Below are positions 1 to 10,015 of a stretch of DNA of 64,000 nt, in pieces. The stretch comes from Ciona savignyi (Eukaryota > Chordata > Ascidiacea > Phlebobranchia > Cionidae): NCBI GenBank assembly GCA_000149265.1, contig CH001992.1:1058561-1122560 (forward strand), given 5' to 3'. Made by a program: the position numbers and the translations under genes. The notes beneath the pieces are model-generated. The model did not search any database and had not been told where the DNA came from. It worked only from the letters and a program-made list of their open reading frames with translations. Position 1 is the first letter of the stretch; every line of letters begins with the position of its first letter.

Positions 1-79
1 TTAGAATTAGACAGGGGTAGAATTACTTTCCATAGCAATCTAAGTGATCCAAGCGGTCCTGCAGTATTTAGAGGCACCC
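1..79. mobile_element. Right end of an inverted-repeat MITE, cut by the window start
   Basis: The stretch ending in GTATTTAGAGGCACCC closely matches the right half of the complete 210-bp element at 9069-9278, including the shared segment GAATTACTTTCCATAGCAATC. The left half lies outside the window. It sits just upstream of the galactosyltransferase gene. Confidence 0.6.
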
Positions 80-386
80 GGTTCTATTGGGTTCTGCGCT
101 ATTTTCTAATTATTATTCTGCCAGAATTACCATGGTATATTATAAAAAAAAACGAGTGAATGACGGAAATCAAAATTCACACGTAGTAACACCTAGCCTA
201 GAAATTGTTATAAGCATATTACACATTTATATAAATGTACTTGCAATATTTCCATTTCTCTGTTTGCCCAGGTACTGCAGTCGATGGCTATGTGGTTGAC
301 TTAAAATATACTTAGCGATTAGCTAGTATTAAGCGTTTCACTGCAATGGATATTATTTTCTAATCACAATTAAAGAGACAATCAAA

Positions 387-3300
387 ATGTATCGATTACG
401 GACAGTATTAAATGTACATCGACGGACTTACGGCATTTTGCCTGCTGTTTGTTTGCGTGCAACACATGTCGTTAGTCGTCCTCGATATCAGGCTGCTGTA
501 CTGTCAGTCTTTCTGATCGTAATGTTGCTCTGGGTGGTGTTTGCCATTGATAGCATGGTTTTAAGAAGCATTTTATTGTAAGTACATTTTACCATTGTTT
601 AATGATATATAAAGAGAAGTTTAGCCTTGTGGCAGTGCTGTACTAAATTCAAAAATATTCTATACCGATACTAATCCATTATTCTATAGTCATTTAAACT
701 ACAGAAATGCAGTAATTATTATTTATAACAAACCACTCTAATGTAAATGTGGTTTATAAATCATTAACTACTACAGGAACGCTTAGAGGTTTAGGGTTCC
801 AAGCAATCCAAGCGATTGTGTAGCAATTAGAGGCACCTTCACTTTGCTAACCAGTCTGGGGTAAAATAGTCATTTTTAATAGACTAATGGGTTCTACTAA
901 AACTCCACATACTTCTCAATTATACACTATATCTCCACTTAACATGGTCCAAGTTATTTTGGTGATGTCAAAGTTAAAACTCTTCGCATTTTCCTGTTTT
1001 CATAAAATTTTCCTGTTTATAAAATATGAATATATACTGAAGTACTGGTCCTATAAAGAAGAAGGATGCAAATTTGATCCATGAGTAATAAATTCACACT
1101 AGTACTTATTATGAACATATTCATTTGAAAATTTTAGCAATATGTCCTTAATAAAGTTGTTAAAGAAATGCATCTTCAGATTTACACATCACAATTCACC
1201 AGCCGTTTGTAAAGAAGCAAACCTCATCCGTGAACAATTTCAAGAAAGGCAAAACAGGATCAATAAAGAAATAGAAATGCAAGACCAAATACTTAGCTCC
1301 CAAGATTATTTGACAAATGAAGTACGAAATAAATTACACCCGATTACAACATTGATACTCGAAGCTGGAAGTCGAATATGTCCATACCATTCTAATACTC
1401 TAGGTATGATGTGTAAATTTAAGGACCTGTTTTAACCATTTAACTGTAGCATAAGTTAAAAGTTAAATTGAAATTAGGAATCTATAAATTTTAGTTGCTC
1501 GGTCATTTGTCTATATCCCAAGTTGGTCCCTTTGAAAAAAAAGGCTTTATTTTCTGTAAATAAGTATTTGACCCCTACATTGAATTTTTTTTGTTTTCTG
1601 AATTATTGATCTTTTAATACCCTGTGTCTCTAGTAAGGTAATTTGGGCTTAAATACCAAAACCGAAGATCCGTAATATTATTTTCACTGCAGCTATTTCA
1701 TCGTCAAAACAATCTATTATTTTTGGATACTGAACTAAACGAATGTATTGTATAAAATATGTACAGGTTATAAATTGTTTTGTTTTGAATAAGATATGCT
1801 TTTTTATCTGATAAAGCGTTTAGTAAGTTTGGATTATATTATTGTTTGCAAAAACAACAACACAAGTGTGGTGAAAAAAACACATATAGTTGTTTTGGCC
1901 TAGCAGAATACAGAACTATAATTATTAATCAGTGCCCATTTCGTTACCGGATGTTAAAGTCACTTAAGATAGTAGTTAATCTTGAAGCACTGTTTATGCT
2001 TCTTAAAGTGTATTAAAAAAATTTAAAATACAAAATATGTAGAAAACTACTAAGAGTAGTTTTGAGTAACTGCAGAGTAACTGAGTAAGTTACAAAGAGT
2101 CCTTTTTTATTGTGACGCCATAATACCCATTGTTTCTCTAGTCACTAAACCCTAGATATCATATGATGGGAGTTTCCTACTAAACAACTTCCATATAGAC
2201 TGTTTTAAACTAAGATTAATCAATTTCTACCCCTCACTTTTAATTAAAAATTTGAGTTACATGGTTAATAAATGATTTGTAAACATAATTTTAACATAAT
2301 ATGGTGTGCTGTGTAATAGATATGTATGAGGTCTATTACATTAAGGTTGTTTTTCTGCTTTAACTAAATAACAATTAAACTCCTACAAGAACTAAGCTGA
2401 TGTGTAAGTAAAGTAACACCTATCACCAGTACCGGTACTTAAAGACAATATTCACCATTCTATGTAATTAAGTATTAATCCAAAAATGTTGTATACAGTT
2501 GGACTACTTCAAGTAAACGAAGATGAATCAACAATTGATGCTGATCTTGCCAACCTTGAGTCAAAATTCAAGAATCGTGTTTCAGTTTACAACAGAGAAT
2601 CAAGATATAAAAGAAATTCAAAAAACACTGATCTTGAAAACGATGACGACCAAGATCCCCAGGTATCATAATATTGTGGAATGAAAAATTTCAAATTCAA
2701 TCGTACCATTTAGACAGAAAAATTATTCATGGCAATTGAAACTTTTAGGATTGTTATCTGACCAGTTTCATATTGGTACCCCATAATTAATAGGTAACTT
2801 TAGCCCACATTTATTGAAACAGTCATCAAATTTAATCTCCTATTGGTTGCATTAAAAAGGTGACCATTGTGGAAATTACCTGTTACCGGTATTTAAGAAC
2901 TTGTGTGTTATGAATTATGATATACAGTGCTTCCTCGATTATCCGTCTCTCGTTTATCCGGCATTCGATTATCCGTCCATTGGGTCAGATGATAATTTAT
3001 GATATAACAATGAAGTGTTACTTTCATACAATTTTGCTCAAGACTTGTTAATTGTCATTGTAACCTCACAAAGCTCTTGTGTACCAAGACTAGTTCAGCT
3101 CCTTTGTACCAAGGCTGTGCAAATTCATAAAAAATCATAACCCTACTGTAATTTTAATGATCACGCAAATTTATACATTGCTTTCAATAAATAAGTACTG
3201 AGATCCCTCAATGCGATACATTATTTGATGTTGAAGCTCGTTTAAGTTTAGTTGCATTTAAATCTGCTTCTTGCTGGGTAGTGTGTGGTTTAAATATAGG

Positions 3301-6300
3301 AATTCAATTATGCGGTTTTTTTCCTTATCCGGTCAGGTTTTGAAGAAATGCTATCTCGACTAGACCGGATAATCGAGGAAGTACCTGTATTTGTATAGCG
3401 CGAGTGAGTAATAACGTCCTTTGCGTTTCATTCCGATTTAATTAGTTTTATCAATGCCATTGCAACAACATTGCGAATAAAAATCAATAAGTGTTAAAAT
3501 TGGCCAACCCCATATAACTATTAATTTGTTTTTCAAATGCGACTATTTTCCACAGCTTGAAAATCAATCAACCACACATTATGGGAATTTCACCCAAATG
3601 CAGTTTTCCGTGTCTACTGTTGCCCCACCGATCGGAGTAATATCTCCAAGCAATTGTCACCCTCACCGCAGGACTGCTATAGTTATTCCATACAGAAACC
3701 GCTTGCAACATTTAAAAGTGTTTTTAAGACACTTACACCCATTTCTTCAACGTCAAGAAATAGAATATGGGATTTATGTCATCAATCTGGTAAAAATTTA
3801 TTGTTTAATCTTTGTGAAATATATTTATATAGAGAAAGTTGAATTCTTGGATTTTAAGGTTTAATGTTAATTTGTTAATTGTTTCCTTGGATAACAGGCA
3901 GGCAATGGAATGTTCAACCGTGCAAAGTTACTGAATATTGGTTTCACTGAAGCGTTGAGACATTACGGCAAATACGATTGCATTATTTTTCATGACGTCG
4001 ATCTATTTCCTGAAGATGACCGCAACATCTATACTTGCAGTTCACAACCCAAGCATATGTCTGTTGCCATCAATCTATATGACTATATGTAAGCTTATTT
4101 GATATTTGATTCAGTTTAGCCCTGTTTTGATCATGATTTTTGAAAGTTAGATTACACAATGTTTAAGTAAATAATTTAAAAAAAACATAAGGTAGTATAG
4201 AGCAGCAACAATTTAAATATGTCTTAATGCAATTTTTATAGTTAAGTTAAAAGAAATGTTTTAGAAATTAGTATATGAGCTCAGTGGTATGCGCTGGGGT
4301 GCAGTTTGTTTAACCCAATGAACTAAAACTAAATTTATTATTCCATTATGTACACCAAGCTTTGGTAGCTTCTGTAAGCCGAATGGGATTGGGTTAAGCT
4401 AACAACTATCAATGTAATCACAACTGTTGTTTCCCCACATGTAGTTAGAAAAATCTTTTTATCTTTTGATACTGATCTCAATGATTTTGTTTTTGTCTTA
4501 ATTTTGTTGATACTTTGTTTGTAAAACCTATAATCTTCAGGTTTGTTTGTAAAACCTCTAATCTTCAGATTACCCTATGAGGAAATATTTGGTGGAGTAA
4601 CCGCACTTACACCAGATCAATTCAAATTGGTAAATGGATATCCGAATGCATATTGGGGGTGGGGTGGAGAAGATGATGATATGTCTAAACGGTAATCATA
4701 ATGTTGTTACATAAAATGATGTTGGCCTGATCATTTGGTTCATATAAATGTAAATTTTACCTCGTACAGTTTTATTACAGTTTAAGTTGATTAGTATAAA
4801 AATCCCCATCATAAGATATCACAGTTTTAGTGAAATCTATAAATAAAACATTATATTAATTCCTGACATCATTTNNNNNNNNNNNNNNNNNNNNNNNNNN
4901 NNNNNNNNNNNNNNNNNNNNNNNNNNNNNNNNNNNNNNNNNNNNNNNNNNNNNNNNNNNNNNNNNNNNNNNNNNCATTTTTATGATAAGCAACCTTTTAT
5001 CTTTGTTTGGACACAATATATAATAATGGTAATAGTGACTAGGGAAGTAACATCATAATGACACTCACTGGTGAAAAGTAAAACATTCAGTATGCCAGAA
5101 AACATAAGAAAATATCTGGAAGAAAAAAATACCATACACAAACTGCCACACTTTCCTTGATATGTTCTTTGTCTTTACAATTCTGTGTTTAGCCATTCAC
5201 TTTTGCATTCTGTGTTTACCCATTTGATGTATGTGTACATCCGGCCCATTCAGTATTAACTACCAATGAAAGCCGATGCTTTCCGAAAATCCATTCAATT
5301 GTGAGCTTTCAAAAACTGCACTTTAGTCAATTTTTAATTACCTATGATATTAAATTATTACAGCTACTTGTTTCAGTTACTCTTATAAAATGACTTGATC
5401 TTTAATTTTTGTTAATTTTTAGAATCAAATCAAAGTGTATGTCAATATTTCGAATTTCTACTGAGAAAGCCCGCTATGTAATGGTTAATCATCAACATGG
5501 AAATGAAAAGGGAAATGAAATACAAGTTGAAAGGTACAAACATTGCTACATAATTATGGCAGATTTATGAACTGTTGAATAGGTTCACTAATTATTATTG
5601 ATTGTATGTTGTAGATTTAACTTATTAAAAGGATCAATGAATCGTCAACCTTATGATGGTTTATCATCATTAAACTACACTGTACACCATCGTTTGTTTG
5701 GTGTTTTGTACAACAATATCACTGTTACAATCGGCCAACATACAATGAAGTCATTAACTACAACAGAAAAGGTTTGTGTTATACATTGCTTTGAAAAAGG
5801 GATTTAAATTAGTAGCATAAGGTTTGGTTTCTTATATTTTCGTAAATATAAATAATTGCAGTTAGTTTTTTTCTGGTTTTGGACAAAAGTAGCTTTTCCT
5901 TTGAATTTATTAAACATACACCATGAATCAAATTTTTTAAACACTATATATAATACATTGCTTTAAAAAAGGGATTTAAATTAGTAGCATAAGGTTTGGT
6001 TTCTTATATTTTCGTAGATATAAATAATTGCAGTTAGTTTTTTTCTGGTTATGGACAAAACTTTCTTTTCTTTTGAATTTATTAAACATACATCATGAAT
6101 CAAATTTTTTAAATACGTGGATAGGATTAAGCTCAATTTTAAATATAGTAACACTAAGCACACCCACCTTAAGTAGTCCGCTATAATTTTCACTCAATAT
6201 TATTACTATTGGTTAAAAATGAATTGCACAACAGCCTAACAATTAAGTATGCCTCAATTACATAATCATTGTAAAGGTGTATTGTAGCAAAATCCTACAT

Positions 6301-6354
6301 TTTATGATTTTAGAATAAAATAGTCTTGTTTTTTTCTTTTTGTAGGAAATATAA
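387..6354 (+). CDS. B4GALT: Beta-1,4-galactosyltransferase, B4GALT1-4 type, nine coding exons
   Basis: Golgi type II membrane enzyme that transfers galactose from UDP-Gal to terminal GlcNAc. Coding exons with matching phases: 387-577, 1138-1403, 2499-2662, 3556-3789, 3898-4088, 4569-4691, 5423-5533, 5615-5771 and probably 6346-6354, giving about 481 residues. Residues about 34-54 form the hydrophobic signal anchor. A poorly conserved charged stem runs to about residue 207 and the catalytic domain follows. Seen family motifs are IPYRNR, FNRAKLLN, the metal-binding DVD (318-320) in HDVDLFP, the WGWGGEDDD block (378-386) and a downstream M-x-x-H metal-ligand pattern in MVNH. The protein is longer than vertebrate B4GALT1 (about 400) because of the stem. 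The nine-base last exon, coding E-I-stop after a strong pyrimidine tract, is the least certain part. The gap at 4875-4974 lies inside an intron. The family is certain; the paralogue number is not. Confidence 0.93.
774..829. mobile_element. Diverged right end of the 9069-type MITE
   Basis: Within the first B4GALT intron. TCCAAGCGATTGTGTAG followed by ATTAGAGGCACC resembles the right terminal repeat of the element at 9069-9278. No left end is visible nearby. Confidence 0.4.
2925..3387. mobile_element. pogo/Tigger-like MITE in B4GALT intron 3
   Basis: The left end CAGTGCTTCCTCGATTATCC and the right end GGATAATCGAGGAAGTACCTG form a terminal inverted repeat. The element is flanked on both sides by the dinucleotide TA (2923-2924 and 3388-3389), the usual Tc1/mariner-pogo target duplication. 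Just inside, ATTATCCG-type motifs recur, as in pogo ends. It is 463 bp long with no transposase frame, so it is non-autonomous. Confidence 0.75.
4513..4568 (+). repeat. 28-bp tandem duplication containing a 3' splice site
   Basis: Two near-identical 28-bp copies (4513-4540 and 4541-4568), each ending TAATCTTCAG, abut the B4GALT exon at 4569. The second copy provides the acceptor that keeps the frame. Using the first would insert 28 bases and shift the frame. Confidence 0.8.
4875..4974. other. Assembly gap (100 N)
   Basis: Exactly 100 N between the B4GALT exons at 4569-4691 and 5423-5533. The conventional length means the true size is unknown. Splice phases on both sides agree, so no coding exon need be missing. 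Confidence 0.99.
5781..6115. repeat. Direct tandem duplication, period about 172 bp
   Basis: 5781-5952 and 5953-about 6115 are near-identical, both beginning ATACATTGCTT and containing AAATTAGTAGCATAAGG and TATAAATAATTGCAG. The pair lies in the last intron of B4GALT, starting just after the donor of the exon that ends at 5771. Confidence 0.85.
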
Positions 6355-7116
6355 TGTAAAACTTTTTGACTTCATGTGGTAAAATTAGTTGATTTTGTGT
6401 TTCAATCAACCTAAGAAGCCTTGCTTTTTAGAATAAAAATGGGCATCGTCTCATAAAGTTCAACCATCATAGGAATCATCAAAACAGATATTTACAATAA
6501 ACAAATTTTAAAGACTATAATTAGCACTGTTCTGCCATTTTGTTGTGCAAACTGCACAAAAATCACAGTATAGTGAGCAAGTACAAATATTTGGTTTACA
6601 ATAAGACACTTGTAGATATAACAGATAACCAGTGTCAGGTCATGTGTTGCAATGTATTCTGGCACTTTGTGGTATTTGGATGCCATTGTGGTGGGTTTTA
6701 TTTTAATATATTCTATGTTTGCAGGTACTCAACCTCTTGATTGTATTGTTGTGTGTTTTTCTTATTTATTTACTTTTCTTCAAGTGACCACCAATCATGC
6801 TGTAAACCATATACACACTTTCTAGTTTTTAAAATGTCTTCATTTTTATTTATAAAGCATTATTCTGTTATGCAAATGTTGCACCGATATGTTATTCTGT
6901 AATTAATCTTCTTCAATTTTGCGTGGAAATGAAATCTTCAAAAATTAAATTTTACATTTGTGTGCACTGCTTTTATGTGTTTGCAAAAAAATAATGTGTT
7001 TGAAAAAAGGTACAGGTAGATGGTAGTCAACCTTCTCTTTGTGTTGACCACTTCTTTACTGATGCTATATGTTTCAGCAAGCAGAGTTTCCAGGTTACCC
7101 TACCTGCATTTGGTAT

Positions 7117-7395
7117 TAGGATAGGATAGGATATTCATTTTTATCCCCGTGAATGGGAAAACCAAGGGGGTTAACACACGGGCAATCGTCAGATCACCAC
7201 GCGCCCATCGTCGGGTGACCGGAGCTTTTTGCAGTGTGTTGTATATGATAGACACGTTCCTTCAATTTGGTAGAACCCATTAATCCGTTGGGTTCAAGCA
7301 ATGTCCGTAAAGTGCCTCGCCCAAGGACACAACCTACTAGCTAGCGACCAGTTTCACACCTGCAACCTTACGATTGAAAGGGTCGAGGGGTTACC
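7117..7395 (-). mobile_element. tRNA-derived SINE, minus orientation
   Basis: Reverse complement of the family copy at 14136-14454. It shows the TATCC-type tail (GGATAGGATAGGATATTC), the conserved 3' body (CCGTGAATGGGAAAACCAAG), the internal GGTAGAACCCATTAATCCG block and the tRNA-like head near the 3' side. No protein-coding gene is seen between 6355 and 10015, which is otherwise AT-rich sequence and mobile elements. Confidence 0.85.
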
Positions 7396-7520
7396 AAAAC
7401 AAACAAACTCGTTGTCCATGTTTTGTTAAAGAAATATATTCTTGTTAGATAAGTGCATATTTAGACTATATTGTCGAAAATTCCGTTACTACCCAAACTT
7501 CTTTTAGGTTTAAAAATATT

Positions 7521-7792
7521 TGGTGGTTTAGTGCGACGCCTTGCAACCATCGGTTGCAGGTTACAAAACTGGTCGCTGGCTAGTCGGTTGTTTCCTTAAG
7601 CAAGGCATTTAACGGACATTGGCTGAACCCAGCAGATTATTGGGTTTTACTAAACTGAAGGAATGTGCCTATAATGCACAACACACAACAGCTCTGGTAA
7701 CCCGACGGTGGGGGCGAGGTGATCTGAAGATTGCCCGTTTGTTAACCCCACTGGTTTTCCCATTTACGGGGATAAACATAAATATCCTATGT
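7521..7792 (+). mobile_element. tRNA-derived SINE, plus orientation
   Basis: Begins with the tRNA-like head (TTAGTGCGACGCC and a B-box-like GGTTGCAGGTTACAAAAC). It continues through the shared body (AACCCAGCAGATTATTGGG, GGTGATCTGAAGATTGCCC) to the tail GGGGATAAACATAAATATCC. It lies only about 130 bp from the opposite-orientation copy at 7117-7395, so the two form a spaced inverted pair. Confidence 0.85.
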
Positions 7793-8159
7793 AGGCCTAT
7801 GATTAAACGAGATCCATACAACTTAGAACTAATAAAAGCTCCATGTTATCTATGGTAGAACACAGATGCATTATGTAAAAATATAACCTAGAATTAAACT
7901 TATAAGCTACGTTCATTTTGCATAAAAGCCGATGACTACAACTGGATATTTCAAAGGCTTGCCGCACACGCAGTTTAAACACAAAGCACGGGGATCAGAC
8001 ACGGTAAGGTGCCATTAAATAATTAACAACTTAATTGGGGAAATAAACTTAACACAATAATAGACAAAACGTAACTAACTGGATCGTGTGGGCCACGTGT
8101 AGAATCGAAACTGATGACCAGCTAGTCGGCTGTTTTCTTAGCACAAGAACCAACACGAA

Positions 8160-8800
8160 TCGAAATATGCATAAACCGTTTATTACATTTTATCTCAGCG
8201 GGAGTTTCTGACAGGACAAAATTCTAAAATACACCCCGTTTGGCCATTTTCTGTGCCAATATCCGATACTGGTCAGTATCTTACTATTAAGTTTGACCAT
8301 TTACGCCAAAGTAAAACAAGTCGAAGTGGAAACATGGAAAGTTTAAAATTAGTGAATTATTAAGATTTATAAATTTTATATTTTAGGAGAATGTCCTTGG
8401 TAAATTGTTTTATTTTAATTGTATGTCAAATTTCCTACTTCGTTACATACCTCCACTAGTCCCATGAAATTGGAGTTCCATTTTAATTTCGAGATATCAG
8501 AAATAAAGGAAAATTTACATTTTTAGGATTTCGAGTCTGACAAGAATTTCCCTGGTCTAAGCACAAAAAAATAAACAAAATTACATCCGAATGTTAAAAT
8601 ATGAAAAAGTTTTGATCCGAACTTCTTTGTATAATACCCGATAGACAAACCATTCCTGTCAAGCGTTTTGACGAAGAAAAATCCAGTGCAACGAGGTAAC
8701 ATGCCCAGCATGCAAAACAGAAGCTTTGATTATCCGAGAATTATTTAAGAAGTTTTGCTGCTTTGTACCAAATTTCGTGCGAGCCAACACGTGCTTGCTT
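8160..8800. mobile_element. Possible diverged copy of the large inverted-arm family
   Basis: CCTGTCAAGCG at about 8657 followed by TTTGACGAAGAAAA matches the inner end of the arm near 57165. The end motif GCCAACACGTGCTTG near 8785 resembles the terminal motif GCTAACACGTGCTTG at about 16436. The rest is too diverged to align by eye. Confidence 0.25.
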
Positions 8801-9068
8801 GATAATTGGCATGTTCATTAGGCACTGGCAAGGAAATTACAGCCGGTCGATTTAATATTTAATGGACGGGTAAGGATGTTTGCACACATAATCTCTGTGT
8901 TCAATTTGTAGTTAGTTGACTGATGCTGAAAATCGTCAAAATAATACAGGAACCGTTTACACGGTTATGTGTAGCGATTGCTTAATAACTAGCACTAGAA
9001 ACGACATTTTCAATGAAACGGTGGGAGTAAAATCTGTAAAACGAATCGATTCAGTGCTACACAAAAAG

Positions 9069-9278
9069 CGGTACCTCTAAATACTACAGGACTGCTTGGA
9101 GCGAGTGAAACGATTGGATCGCTTACTATACTTCGTAATTACAAAAGCGATGATATTAATGTTAGGGTTGGGGTTAAAGTTAGTTTTGGGGTTGAGATTA
9201 GTGTTTGGGACAGGGTTAGAATTACTTTCCATAGCAATCTAAGTGATCCAAGCGCTCCTGTAGTATTTAGCGGCACCC
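9069..9278. mobile_element. 210-bp MITE with 32-bp terminal inverted repeats
   Basis: The left end CGGTACCTCTAAATACTACA and the right end (reverse complement GGGTGCCGCTAAATACTACA) pair over about 32 bp. The 9-bp sequence CACAAAAAG flanks both sides (9060-9068 and 9279-9287). There is no coding capacity. Related fragments are at 1-79, 774-829 and 36713-36745. The superfamily is uncertain: an 8-9 bp duplication fits hAT, P or Mutator types. Confidence 0.85.
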
Positions 9279-9313
9279 CACAAAAAGTGCATATGGAAGA
9301 ACTTCCTCTAAAG

Positions 9314-9918
9314 CAGTGGTTCCCAACCTTTTTCCCTTGGTGACCCCCTTAAAAATTTTCGAAGATTCCGTGACCCACACTTATCTTCTATCCTAAATGC
9401 AAAATTAGAAGGTTAGCACAAAAATGCTTTACTTGCATTTATTAACAAATCAGCGCGATCGTTGACCTTGTAGATCTGCAGCTAAACGCATATGATGCTC
9501 CCCTTAACTATCTTTACCAATTCCAAGTCTTGACTGATTTCTGTTGTATAATATACTAGGCTATATACTTCCTTAATAAAGTTCCAATTTGCAGCTATTG
9601 TACGTTTACAGTCAAGTGATCATAGTTTATGACATCACAGTGGACGATATGACATCACAGTGGACGCATACTGATGCAATAATATTGTGCTACTAAGCAA
9701 TCCGAATGAAATGTCTCAATGAAAAATTATGCACGGGATAGCACCATAGAGTACTAATATATGTTAGTACTCTATGATAGCACATACTACGAGCGTACCG
9801 GTGCACCCAGTCCTATTGACAGTTACCCTTGTTCTTACATTAGTAACAGCTTCGCGACCCCCTTTAACATGCTTTGCGACCCCTTTGGGGGTCGCGACCC
9901 CCAGGTTGGGAACCACTG
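9314..9918. mobile_element. Non-autonomous hAT element (605 bp)
   Basis: The ends CAGTGGTTCCCAACC and GGTTGGGAACCACTG are typical hAT terminal repeats. They are flanked by a perfect 8-bp duplication CTCTAAAG (9306-9313 and 9919-9926). The interior has a perfect 12-bp-stem hairpin (9746-9757 with 9764-9775), a short tandem repeat around GACATCACAGTGGACG, and no transposase. It lies just past the 3' end of AARSD1. Confidence 0.92.
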
Positions 9919-10015
9919 CTCTAAAGCATAGTACTAAAGTTGCGTATGTGACAAAGCACCACTGTTTATACACAGGAACATGGCTAATAATGTAGATCGC
10001 ACCAAATATAGCGAA

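Noticed and set aside
7619..7858. 79-codon frame, with similar frames at 46101 and 53900
   Set aside because: The three frames share sequence (for example [10 protein letters not shown]) because all are translations of the same SINE, not because they are a protein family.
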